A DNA stretch of 64,000 bases from Siderastrea radians (taxonomy: Eukaryota > Cnidaria > Anthozoa > Scleractinia > Rhizangiidae). Shown here one piece after another: positions 54,825 through 64,000 of this stretch (position 1 is the stretch's first letter; the number at the start of each line of letters is the position of its first letter). Both the position numbers and the translations under genes were made by a program. The stretch is taken from positions 10,143,182-10,207,181 of the forward strand of contig OZ024891.1 of the NCBI GenBank assembly GCA_964017195.1, read 5' to 3'. The notes beneath the pieces are model-generated. The model searched no databases. It saw nothing but the letters and a program-made list of their open reading frames with translations, and was not told the origin of the DNA.

Positions 54825-55554
54825 AAGTCCTAAATGAACCGGTGGTGTTCTGCAAACTAGCCAGTGTTGGAAACATGGAGACAGTATAATACCAGGTATA
54901 TTTTCTGTTAAAGGCCTATGTGTTTACCCAAACGTCTTTGCACATGTATTTTTGTTTTGTTATGGTCCACTGGTCATTTGTTTTCCTTTTTTATCTTCGG
55001 CCATGCATTTAAAAAGATAATGGAGGCCTTTATCAATTTTTGCATAATAAGTCTTTAATTAGCCCCATCTGTCAATCAAGGCCACCACCCATCCAGTCCT
55101 TCCACTACACATAAATGTTTGTTCAATGTTTTTATTGCAAACATTTTCTTGTCTGAAGTATTAGCATAAATCGAAAACTTGGATGCTACAAAGTCTAGTA
55201 GACAAACCAGATACTCTTTAAAAAATATGTAGAAGCAATGCACAAATGATTGAACACAATCAGGGTTAAACCTTTCAAGAAAACAATCTCTTTGGTCACC
55301 AATGGTTTACACTTACCCTTTCACTCCCGAGAGTGATTAAGATCAAAATTCAAGATGAATTCCAAATTTCATTTTGTAAGGTACGTAAATATAAATAGTA
55401 CCATTTGAAAGTCCTGTTGACGAGGTTTCATTTGGACGGTCACACCATAGGTCACACTAAAGTTGGAACCTCTTGAAATGACTCCATAACTGACTCTGGC
55501 AGTGAAAGGGTTAACTTTCTAATTATAATGATTATGACCACCTAATTTTGTAAT

Positions 55555-55642
55555 TACAGTGGAACCTCTTTATATCGAACCCCGCTGACTCGACTGGTTT
55601 TTCTTCCCCCTTGGGAGCTTGAGTTAGTGAGGTTCTACTGTA
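55555..55642. mobile_element. 88-bp pogo/Tigger-like MITE (unit 2)
   Basis: The ends TACAGTGGAACCTC and GAGGTTCTACTGTA. Copy of 35826-35913. Confidence 0.6.
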
Positions 55643-55747
55643 GTCTGAAACATTGTATAATGTATAGATGTCAATAAAGTAATTAATTAAAAGGAAAACA
55701 ATTATTTAATTAATTCACAATATTTGTCGTGCCAATTTCCTCCATTT

Positions 55748-56149
55748 TCAACAAGAACCAACTAGAGCACAACCCACAACCTGACGTTTTGACAAGAACT
55801 TAAACGCTTTTCTAGAGTTTCCTGAACGAAGGATATTACATAGTATTAAAAACATGGGCACTACATTGAAGAAGAAAACTGAAGAAAAAGGTCTAACTGC
55901 ACTGGCATTCTGCTGGCGAGTAAAGAAATGTTCTTCACCGCGTGTTTTATTAGCACCTGGGGAAACGAGGTCTGGTGAGCAAATTGATGACAGCATTTTA
56001 AAGGAATTTTTCTTAGCTTGTTTCACAAGGACACTGGACTGAGATCTCTGTTTAATATAAAGCCGTGCATCTGTTTCATACAAATACGCTGAAGAAATAT
56101 TTCTATGTTTGTGATGAACGCCATCCATTCGAGTACGCATCAAACGCAC
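55748..56149 (-). CDS. Open frame of uncertain status near the unit 2 end
   Basis: A 133-codon minus-strand frame containing RTRMDGVHHKHRNISS and KTRGEEHFFTRQQ. The composition is not repetitive, but no domain is recognised. It spans the point (55763) where homology to unit 1 ends, so its 3' end is junction sequence. It lies directly downstream, in minus-strand sense, of the 44-codon frame at 56156-56290. Confidence 0.25.
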   Translation of the reverse strand: MRLMRTRMDGVHHKHRNISSAYLYETDARLYIKQRSQSSVLVKQAKKNSFKMLSSICSPDLVSPGANKTRGEEHFFTRQQNASAVRPFSSVFFFNVVPMFLILCNILRSGNSRKAFKFLSKRQVVGCALVGSC

Positions 56150-56155
56150 CTTCGT

Positions 56156-56290
56156 TTAACAATTTATAATAAACGTGCCTTTGAATACAGATTTTAATTT
56201 CGAGAGATTATTCTTCTCCAACCAGTCTGCTACAAATTCTAGAGATTTTTCCTGGAAACAGGCAGTCTTCTCTACGCGGTCCGGTGCCAT
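56156..56290 (-). CDS. 44-codon ORF, possible first exon with a helical domain
   Basis: The start context ACAATGG is strong. It reads MAPDRVEKTACFQEKSLEF then VADWLEKNNLSKLKSVFKG and stops soon after. The second part resembles the beginning of a SAM-like helical domain (DWLxxxxLxKxxxxF). If so, the coding sequence should leave the exon before the stop, but no strong donor is seen. Unique to the 55.76-58.33 kb segment. Confidence 0.35.
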   Translation of the reverse strand: MAPDRVEKTACFQEKSLEFVADWLEKNNLSKLKSVFKGTFIINC

Positions 56291-56339
56291 TGTGTCAACT
56301 GAGAAGTGATAAGCTAGTGACGTGCTTCACAAGAAAACC

Positions 56340-56462
56340 GAGAAGTTATTTTCGATTTGCCCCGCCCCCCTACCCCTGGGACAAAACCGTTTCAAACAAT
56401 TCCCCACCCCCGGGCCCGAAGGGCTCGACTTGTCCCGGGGGTTGCCCGGGGGGGGGATGGTA
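56340..56462. other. GC-rich patch with G/C runs
   Basis: Several runs of C and G (CCCCGCCCCCC, CCCCGGGCCCG, CCCGGGGG, CCCGGGGGGGGG) in an otherwise AT-rich region. They can form hairpins and perhaps G-quadruplex structures. Open frames crossing it are not supported. Confidence 0.5.
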
Positions 56463-56482
56463 ACAGGTAAAATTGAACCATG

Positions 56483-56758
56483 CATAAGTGATAAACAAAA
56501 TTAATTCACACATAAGCTTAAGTCTTGAGCTTAAGTGAAGCCCAATAAAATTATTGAAATTCAAGCGAACAATTCATAAGTGATAAACAAAATTAATTCA
56601 CACATAAGCTTAAGTCTTGAGCTTAAGTGAAGCCAAATAAAATTATTGAAATTCAAGAAAACAATTCATAAGTGATAAACAAAATTAATTTACACACAAG
56701 CTTAAGTCTTGAGCTTAAGTGAAGCCAAATAAAATTATTGAAATTCAAGCAAACAATT
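56483..56758. repeat. 92-bp tandem repeat, three copies
   Basis: Starts at 56483, 56575 and 56667 with CATAAGTGATAAACAAAATT. Each unit contains the palindromic block GCTTAAGTCTTGAGCTTAAG. Confidence 0.9.
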
Positions 56759-56759
56759 C

Positions 56760-58000
56760 AGAAATCAGAATAAGGGTTAAAAAATATTTAAGACCTACTT
56801 CAGTAGATACATAAATGAGGATGTGCTTTTTCGTCGATTCGTTACTTGCATGGATTTTGGTAGGGGTTTTGCCGAGGATATTGTAAACAATGACTGGATT
56901 CAGAGTTTAAAAGAACGAGGCATATATCAATTATGTCCTGTTTTGTTATTCTTTTGTTAGTCAATGAGTTAACATCTTGACGATTCGCGTTGGTACTTGT
57001 TTTCGCCTTTTACTTCATTGCATGCTTTCATAAGCTGTTTCCTCCTTTGCCTGGCTACACTTTGCTCCGTGAAAACAAAAGACACTGGTATTCTTCAAAG
57101 TTGAGAAAAGCGGGTTATCGTCGTAAAAGTAAATAACTGGAAATATTATATTTATGACCAAAGCCAAGACAAATTTCTCTTTGTTCGAGATAACGGGGAA
57201 TTGGAGATAAGCGAGTTGAGATAGTGGGATCCTTCTAAATAAAAGCGAATTCCCCATACCGTAATATTCTGTGAAATGATTGAAAAATTCCGAGAAACTC
57301 ACCCGGGAAACTCAGCAATCAGATCTTCACGCTGGTTCAATTAAAGCATCGGGCCAAAGCAATCCATATTTCTCCTCAATAAAGACATTCATATTCCACT
57401 TAACAGGCATTCGGGACCGGCAGTCGAGTTTCTTTAGCCTATCTTTTCATTTCTAACGCTGAAAAGGTATTGTGTTCTCGTTCTCACTCAGTCACGCGCG
57501 CGGCCATATTGTGAAATCTTGTAATATGATACCATCACCTTTGCACTACCCCCTCAAATTGTGTTCCCTTTCTTCGTTTTGTTTTGTTTTGTTTCTTTTC
57601 CTCTTTTTTTCATATTCTACGAGTAGTATTAAATGACATACCGTAAAAGGTGCGGTTTAAGTTTTGACGAAAAGTTCCCTTTTGTAACAGTACATTTTTT
57701 TTGTTAAACAAACTTTGCTAAAGCAGGGAAATTGATTTTACCTTTTTGAACACCTTGTAACTTCATGCTGTCCTTGGCGTAAATTTCTTCTCCGTTCTCT
57801 CTCTATTACGACTTCTTTCCCCTTGATGATCTGTAGAATAAAAAACAAAAACGTAGACGTAAATTATTCGGTGGTACAAAATTATTTCCAATCACAAATA
57901 GATAAAAATCAAGAAAACTGTACCCGTCATGTTTACAGTTCTCTGTCGGCGTCTCTCAGTTTTCCTCTGGCGTTGTTCTTCAGTACCGTTCCGTCTTATT
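56760..58000. other. Unit 3 upstream segment, no supported gene
   Basis: Unique DNA. A minus-strand frame at 57015-57302 has mixed composition but no splice or domain support. Near 57180-57260 the text ATAACGGGGAATTGGAGATAAGCG resembles decayed pogo-type element sequence. Confidence 0.35.
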
Positions 58001-58011
58001 TCTAGTTGCCT

Positions 58012-58179
58012 TTATCTCTCTGCTGTACTGTTCCTTCGTCTTTTTCGTTTTCGTTTTCGCTCTGCTTGACCGGGTGCTTGACGCTGTTCTTCAGTGGCGT
58101 TTCTCATCCTTTCCCGTTGTTGTTCTCTATCTCCTTCTCTTTTCCTTCGTCTCTGCTCTTCCAGGGAAAATTGCCTCAT
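58012..58179 (-). CDS. Arg/Glu/Gln-rich ORF, possible transposon-protein remnant
   Basis: 55 codons on the minus strand starting MRQFSLEEQRRRKREGDREQ, then NATEEQRQ and a KRKRKRRR run, ending in TAA. After a frame change, the sequence repeats the theme as NGTEEQRQRKTERRRQR (about 57930-57995). Such repeated Arg/Glu/Gln motifs are typical of the N-terminal regions of some transposon-encoded proteins, Helitron types among them. This is an inference from composition only. Confidence 0.3.
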   Translation of the reverse strand: MRQFSLEEQRRRKREGDREQQRERMRNATEEQRQAPGQAERKRKRKRRRNSTAER

Positions 58180-58301
58180 GTAAGAATGTCATGAAATGCG
58201 ATGTACGGACGTATGTATGGCGCACGCGCCCGCGAGCCATTCCGCTTGCCATGACCATAAAAAATCACCAGCATACCTCTTAGTATGGGTATGGGGCTCC
58301 A

Positions 58302-58325
58302 CTTTTGCGGCCTTCGGCCGCAAAG
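58302..58325. repeat. Perfect GC-rich hairpin at the unit 3 boundary
   Basis: CTTTTGCGGCC TTC GGCCGCAAAG: the stem is ~10 bp with a 3-base loop. It sits ~10 bp left of where homology to units 1 and 2 begins (58336). Confidence 0.7.
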
Positions 58326-58481
58326 GAGTTCCGCTATTAATCAATTTTAGTTAGTAGAGCAAACTGAAATAATTTTTGATAATTAATGCTTCACTATTAT
58401 AATCACCTCTCATTCTCCTTCTTATTTTTCATCATTATTTCCCTCCTCATTTTGTCTCATTTTGTTCCGTTGATGCATCAG

Positions 58482-58924
58482 CCCGTCGGCATTGCCTGTG
58501 GTCATAGTGCATGCAAGGCGTGTCTGGAGGAAATGATTGCAAAAAGTAATTACCAGGCTACCTGCCCAACCTGTCGACATGCGATTGAACCCGGCCAATT
58601 AAACATAAAGATCGCAACATGGGCATTGATATCGAGAATCAGGGTGAAATGCACCAATGATGGCTGCGAGTGGGTCGGGCAGAACCAAGAGAAGGAGAAG
58701 CACAGGGACACTTGCCCATTTATGTCAATGACGTGTCCCAATGATTGCATTGGAGTGTACCGGCGAGATCAACTTGACCAACACCTGGCGGCCTGTCCGT
58801 ACCAACCAGTGCCGTGTGTATTTTGTAACGCGGGAGTGCCGAGATTTCATCTTGACACTCATGTGGACTACTGCCCCGATGGCCCTCGGGTATGTCCGTT
58901 ACAATGCGGGGAGCGATTACCTAG
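58482..58924 (+). pseudogene. RING/TRAF-type zinc-finger exon (unit 3)
   Basis: 443 nt, same boundaries and phase as unit 2. It differs at few residues (KIATWALISRIRVKCTNDGC, HVDYCPDGP). RING second half and TRAF-type fingers are complete, with no stop. As in unit 2 the upstream RING half is missing: the DNA to the left is unit-specific, and duplication homology begins only ~146 bp upstream. So unit 3 cannot carry the original 5' part of the gene within this window. Confidence 0.75.
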
Positions 58925-59116
58925 GTAGGTTATGGTCAACTGTATACAAGAGACTAAATAGGGTTTAACCCGAAAAAATGTTTAATAACATTCGGCGACA
59001 GCAGCGTTTTTAATCATTCTCTCTTGAGGTTTATGATATAGACTGCGACGTAAAAACTGGTCACAAAAGTTTTTTAGTATCATTTATTGATTTATTTTCA
59101 AACACGTTCATTACAG

Positions 59117-61160
59117 GTCACATATTCACTTTCACCTTGGCGACTGTCCGAGACGTGTCGTGAAATGTACTGTCAAGGGGTGTCATAATTATCACGCGCT
59201 TGGTGATAGTTTCCAGTTTATGAGTTCAAGTTTGGATAAGTTGGTTGAAAACATTATAAAACGTCGAAATTGCAACACTTGTAAGCCTGATAAATGCATT
59301 CAAAGAAGTATTAAGGACAAAGGACATATTAATCACCACAGAACAAGCTTCCCTTGCGGAAAGTGTATAAATTGTAAAAAGTGTGGAAAAGACTGTATAA
59401 ACCCTAATTTTGATTCTCTAAAATATACTAAATGTGAGATTCCTGATACTAACAAATTTGAATTACTTAGTAAAAAAGAAGTTTATCCGTATGAATATAT
59501 GGACAGTTTTGACAAATTTGATGAAACCAAATTACACAGTAATAATTTTTACAGTAACAACACGCTCAGAATGTGTGGAATACTTTTAAATTAAAATCGA
59601 TGGGAGAATATCATGACTTGTATCTAAAATCCGACATTCTTTTACTAGCCGATGTCTTTGAGAATTTCAGAAAGACTTGTATACAATACTATAAATTAAT
59701 TCCATGCCACTATTTCACAAGCCCTGGATTATCTTGGGATGTTATGTTAATAATTACTAACATTCAATTAGAATTAATGACAGACATAGACATGTTTCAG
59801 TTTATTGAAAAAATTGATATTCAAAAGCAAATAATAAATGCACGAAAAGTTATGATGAGAAGGCACCTTCAAAGTATATAATGTATTTGGATAAAAGTAA
59901 CTTGTATGGCTGGTCTATGTCACAATATCTTCCAACAGGTGGTTTTAGATGGATGTCACAAAATGAAGTTGATAAATTAGATCTTGCTAAATACTCTGAA
60001 AATAGTAAAAAAGGATTGATATTAGAAGTTGATCTTGAATATCCTCAAAAATTGCATGATATTCATAATGATTATCCATTAGCTCCTGAAAAAGTAAAAG
60101 TAACAAAAAACATGTCAAGTTATTGTGAGCAAATAGGGAAAAAATATAATATTTCAACGGGACATGTTCAAAAATTAATTCCAACATTAAATAATAAAGA
60201 AAAATATGTGCTTCATTACAGAAACCTACAGTTATATATAGATCTTGGTTTGAAAGTGACAAAAGTTCATCACGTTCTTGAATTTGATCAGTCACCTTGG
60301 TTTAAGCAGTATATAGACTTCAATACAGAAAAAGGAAAAAATACAGTTAATGGCTTTGAAAAGACTTTTTTACACTAATGAATAACAGTGTGTTTGGTAA
60401 GACTATGGAGAGTGTTCGAAAGCGGGGTGATGTACGACTTGTAACAGATGAACAAAATTTAATGAAATTAGCTGCTAAATAAAACCAACTTATGTGAGTA
60501 GTAAGGTCTTCAATGATAATTTAGTCGCAGTGCATAAAATCAAGAAAACAACAACCTTAAACAGGCCGGCATATATAGGTTTGTGTATTCTTGATCTATC
60601 AAAAGTTCTCATGTATGATTTTCATTATAATTATATTATAGAAAAGTATGGAAATAAAGCAAAACTGCTATTCACAGATACTGATAGTTTGGCATATGAA
60701 ATTGAAGCTGAAGATGTGAATAATGAATTTTGGAATGATAAAGATACATTTGATAATAGCGAGTATCCTGAAGAGTCACCATATTATGATGAAACAAATA
60801 ACAAAGTAATAGGTAAAATGAAGTATGAGGCCTGTGGGATCCCAATAAAAAATTTAATATAGGGTTAAGGTAAAAAATATACAGCTCTACAAAAGATAAT
60901 GATAAAGGTGGTAAAACAGCTAAAGGTATTAAAAAGAATGTTATTAAAAAAGAAATTAAACATGAAAATTATACTCTAATAAACAATAAACAAATGCTGC
61001 ATAAGATGAAAACATTAAGAAGTCAAAAAAAAGTCAAAATCATAAATTAGGAAGTCATGAAATAAATAAAGTATCACTCAGCTGTTTTGATGATAAGCGT
61101 TATATTCTTGAAGATGGAATAACAAGTTATGCTTATGGACATTATAAAATCCAAAAGTGA
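59117..61160 (+). pseudogene. TRAF-finger exon fused to decayed family B DNA polymerase (unit 3)
   Basis: Closest to unit 2 in sequence. The acceptor ATTACAG and the TRAF-finger end (CPRRVVKCTVKGC) pass into the polymerase at about 59202. It has the longest surviving central frame (59881-60378), starting at motif A (LDKSNLYGWSMSQYLP) with [17 protein letters not shown] downstream. Motif B ([12 protein letters not shown]) and motif C (LLFTDTDSLAYE) lie in later frames. Shared breaks include the frameshift before motif A, the stop after LAAK near 60480 and the stop at 60862. A small private change removes an ATG near 59841 (ACG). Confidence 0.8.
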
Positions 61161-61602
61161 TTAACCATAAATTGTAATTAAAACAGTTCTTTTGTTTTAT
61201 TATAACATATTGGCATCTATTATATGGAGAAGATATAAACAATTCTTTTGCTTATTATAACATATCGGTATCTATTATATAGACAAGATTTTAACCATCT
61301 TTTAAAATTTAGAGGCCACTAAAATATATATTCATATATTTCATGATTATGGCCAATACGTGATTAAATCATTAGGTGAGGACCATAGCCTTTAAAAACT
61401 GCATTGATACCAATGCACTGTGAGATTTGAAATTATGGTTAAATTGCGTAGATACCATCAAAATTAATAATATATGGGCGGCCTTGGCTTTAAAAACTGC
61501 ATTGATACCCCCTTTTGGGGAAAACTGCGTGGATACCCCCCAAAATTGCACTACATTTATACCCCTCAGATTATAGAGCCAGTAGATGGAAGAGTACATG
61601 CA

Positions 61603-61658
61603 GTATAGTATATGAAGATACCAACGCAAAACTGCGTTGGTGCCCCCATATACTATAC
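61603..61658. repeat. Short hairpin (unit 3)
   Basis: Counterpart of 22778-22833. Just upstream, unit 3 has an additional CCCCCTTTTGGGGAAAACTGCGTGG segment absent from units 1 and 2. Confidence 0.55.
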
Positions 61659-62166
61659 CACTTATGTTAATTGTTGCTCCTTAGCTTCAAAAGGTAGTAA
61701 TATTCTTTTACATTGCTGTACTTCTTTTGTATCTGTGTTAGTGTAGCATTGTGTTAGTATACAGCTACTTTAATTAACGTTGTCGGAAAGCCTACGCGAC
61801 AGGACTGCAAGGTGACATGGGTAATTTACTAATAATTTTACCAAACTTGGGCTATGGCTCACCCTTACAAGAGATAAATTACATAGACAAGTATTTATGG
61901 TGCATTCACTCATCCTATGGCAGTGACAGCCGTGAAATTACAGCCAAATCACAAAACATGTACAGCTACCCAAACTAACTTTCGACCTTGTCTCTTAAGC
62001 TGGAGGATTTAAAGTCTGACAACGTTAATTGAAATAGATGTATACTTAATTACTACACGTTTCTATTTAGTGTAGTATTTGCTGCATCGTCATGTATGTC
62101 GGTAGTATTGTTGAAAGTGTTCAAGATGCCGATGATGATGATGATAATGGTGATGATGGTGAAGCA

Positions 62167-63247
62167 CTAACAAGAGCTATTTACCATTTCCCAAAACTGT
62201 TCTCCAGTTTTTGGTGCCTGGCTACTGCTCTCAGGTGACCCGGGACCCTCCGGGGGAGGAGGAGGAGGACGAGTTGACTGCGGAGGAGGAGGAGGACGAG
62301 TTGACTGCGGGGGAGGAGGAGGAGGACGAGTTGACTGCGGGGGAGGAGGAGGAGGACGGGTTGACTTCAGGGGAGGAGGAGGAGGACGAGTTGACTGTAG
62401 GGGAGGAGGAGGAGAAGGAGGAGGAGGAGACAGCAGGGGAGGAGGACTGAAACATCACGAAGCGTCTTTAACGGTCTCGTCCCAGCAGCAGTCTGTTGTT
62501 AACACACTCTTCCTTTGTTATCCCAAAATAGCCGTAGTCATTTCGCTGTTTAGGGTCTATGCCGTCACAAGGGTTGGCCAACTGTACTCTAACGTAACAA
62601 AAAAAAAGGAAAAAGCAGATTTAGCGACAATAGACTCAACAATTCTAGGCACTCGGGAAAACTAAAAATTGTTCCAATGAGCGACAAAAATATAATAATA
62701 TTGAAAACCTATAGCTTGCATCTAATCTGATTTCTTTTCCTGATGAGACACAAAGGCTAAATGCACGTGGTTCTTTGCAGTCTCTTTAGTCAACTTACGA
62801 AACAGTCTAGAAACATGACTTAGCTTCTAGCTTGGGATACGTTTCCCTGAATACCCGTCTCTCGTTATACAAGAAAACTTTTCGAATGGATAAGTACGAG
62901 CCCTTTGATTATTTTAACACAGTTAAGACAGTGTTTAGCGAAAAACGTGGTCTAACCAGTTTTTGACAGGGCAACCGCGTTGAGAAATATTTTTTGAAGT
63001 ACTTTTCTACGTGGTCTCTCTTTCAAGCTGTTTTTTTCTTTTCTTTCTTGGAATTCTTTAATACTTTAAAGTTTAATACTTCGTTCAAACAATCGACCCA
63101 GTTTACAGTTTCCATTCCGTCTCAAATGGTATGATAGCTGCCGTTAAAGTGGAATATCAATTGCGTACCACATCAAGCAATAGTTTTGTTATAAACTTAT
63201 TTTGTATTTTCTGTTTAGTTCATTCTTACCTCCACCATTAAAGAACC
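62167..63247 (-). pseudogene. Trefoil domain protein, unit 3 copy (partial)
   Basis: Exon 3 (62167-62586) and the 18-nt microexon (63230-63247) are present; the signal-peptide exon lies beyond the window end. It shares the Cys2-to-Tyr change and the TGA at the conserved Trp. A private 2-bp deletion before the Cys-Cys pair (AGACTGCTGCTGGG instead of AGACATTGCTGCTGGG) shifts the frame. The in-frame TAG of the proline tract in units 1 and 2 is a CAG here. A 3-bp in-frame insertion (GAGCTATTTACC) occurs near the C-terminus. Confidence 0.68.
62255..62443 (-). repeat. Coding VNTR of the trefoil gene (unit 3)
   Basis: Same repeat as 23425-23615, with a shortened unit (GACTGCGGAGGAGG) and otherwise more uniform spacing. 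Confidence 0.75.
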
Positions 63248-63394
63248 CTGTCAAAAGAAAAAAAGTCTGTATTACATACGTGATAGGGTGAAAAATGGCG
63301 GAGTACCGCCATTTAAATGAGAGTTATTGAACAGTACTTTCTGACAGAGTGGCTTGTAGGAGTGTGTGGATGACATACATGTAGAATACTTCAT

Positions 63395-63526
63395 GGAAAG
63401 TGTACGCGTGCGGTATTTACGCACGAGTTGGTCAAGTATCGGAAATAGAACGAGTGAGCACGGCGAACGGGTGAGATTTCTGATACAAACCAACGAGTGC
63501 GTAAATACTGTACGCATACACTTTCC
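63395..63526. mobile_element. 132-bp palindromic element (unit 3)
   Basis: Intact, nearly identical to 24578-24709, including the GAGCACGGCGAACGGG centre that differs in unit 2. Confidence 0.75.
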
Positions 63527-63701
63527 TTGGTGTCTTCTGTTTATTATATACATACTGAGATTTAAATTCTTGTTTGACAACAAATTGTGTTGCACAGATT
63601 CAAGTCAAAAGCTCATAAAGATGTAAGTTATATAAACTTAAGTGTTTTGACTGCAGACATTTTCTAGTCAAGTCAAACTGTTTATCGTTGACGATACTCA
63701 C

Positions 63702-63968
63702 CACGGGGTAGTTATTTTTATTCAAATGCCCCTCAATACTTTAAACAAGACATCTTAAGCTTGAGGACTCATAATCTTCTCCGTCTTTACGTCTAAACGT
63801 GCAAGTAAACTCCGCAAGATACTCGTTTGATTCTGTGCACCTGTTGCTCAGAAATTCTTCCAACAATTTCACTTCTCGCTTCGTTTTCTCTTTTGCGTTT
63901 TTGCTTTCGAGACTTTCCACAAAATCTTCAACCGAAGTATCGTGGGCAACAAATCTTTTCTCGCTCAT
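63702..63968 (-). pseudogene. Crypton/DUF3504-like recombinase fragment (unit 3)
   Basis: Starts MSEKRFVAHDTSVEDFVESL. A private deletion after KLLEEFL happens to restore one frame through to EYLAEFTCTFRRKDGEDYE and SSSLRCLV, but TAA then follows, and the remaining part (HLNKNNYPV and donor) is beyond it. The conserved charged segment (KNAKEKTKREVKLLEEFL) and the KDGEDY/SSLR block are what suggest the DUF3504 family. Confidence 0.5.
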
Positions 63969-64000
63969 GTTTTTAAGCTTAAAAGAAAGTTTATGACTTC

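Larger units (their letters stand above)
36718..55763 (+). repeat. Segmental duplication unit 2 (~19.0 kb)
   Basis: Direct repeat of unit 1. Anchor offsets shrink from ~22.8 kb at the left to ~19.7 kb at the right because unit 1 carries an extra 1.92-kb copy and a 1.35-kb transposon. Unit 2 retains an exon lost from unit 1 (40091-40216) and the full zinc-finger exon. It has private deletions at about 47020 and 44378. Confidence 0.9.
58336..64000 (+). repeat. Segmental duplication unit 3 (partial, cut by the window end)
   Basis: Homology begins at ATTAATCAATTTTAG, in the last bases of the plus-strand terminal exon (18510-18526 and 41350-41363). It continues in direct orientation through the zinc-finger/polymerase chimera, the trefoil exon 3 and microexon and the Crypton-like fragment to the window end. 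Offset from unit 2 is ~17.0 kb. Confidence 0.9.

Overview
The window is animal nuclear DNA, most likely from an anthozoan cnidarian such as a stony coral or a relative; that placement is an inference. It is AT-rich, the recognisable coding pieces are short exons with GT/AG splice sites and long introns, and it is dense in tandem repeats, foldback elements and small DNA transposons. There is no bacterial operon structure, no rRNA or tRNA that I can recognise, and no long intact gene. Almost every long open frame is either a repeat read in one frame or the antisense of a real exon.

Layout. 1-7.8 kb is single-copy DNA with two foldback or MITE-like elements (1067-1462 and 1757-2216), a strand-switching 9-bp minisatellite (about 3.16-4.17 kb) and a 32-bp satellite (about 5.95-7.3 kb). 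7.8-13.9 kb holds copies of a ~1.92-kb tandem unit, one interrupted by a ~1.06-kb insertion. From 13.92 kb onward the window is a head-to-tail segmental duplication. Unit 1 is ~13.92-36.03 kb, unit 2 is ~36.72-55.76 kb, and unit 3 starts at ~58.34 kb and runs off the right edge. 36.03-36.72 and 55.76-58.34 kb are unit-specific.

Contents of each unit, left to right: (1) a minus-strand lysine/glutamate-rich gene of several small exons, with a 61-bp VNTR and telomere-like repeats in one intron; (2) a plus-strand terminal exon; (3) a RING/TRAF-type zinc-finger gene fragment whose second exon runs in phase into a decayed family B DNA polymerase (protein-primed, Polinton/virus-like); (4) a minus-strand gene for a secreted trefoil (P-type) domain protein, made of a signal-peptide exon, an 18-nt microexon and a trefoil plus proline-rich exon, with a Crypton/DUF3504-like fragment inside its first intron; (5) copies of the 1.92-kb repeat, each carrying a candidate 107-bp terminal exon; (6) a degenerate CCTAGG-rich array; (7) a small single-pass membrane protein gene with a compact promoter. 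Unit 3 enters at the end of item 2 and is cut by the window edge inside item 4.

The copies let lesions be ordered. The polymerase breaks and two trefoil defects (a lost cysteine and a stop at the conserved tryptophan) are shared by all three units, so they predate duplication. Others are private: a 9-bp-TSD transposon and a hairpin-associated in-frame deletion in unit 1, a short templated insertion in unit 2, and a 2-bp frameshift in the unit 3 trefoil. The locus reads as a fast-moving duplicon cluster of decayed and possibly chimeric genes. Whether any copy is expressed cannot be told from sequence alone.
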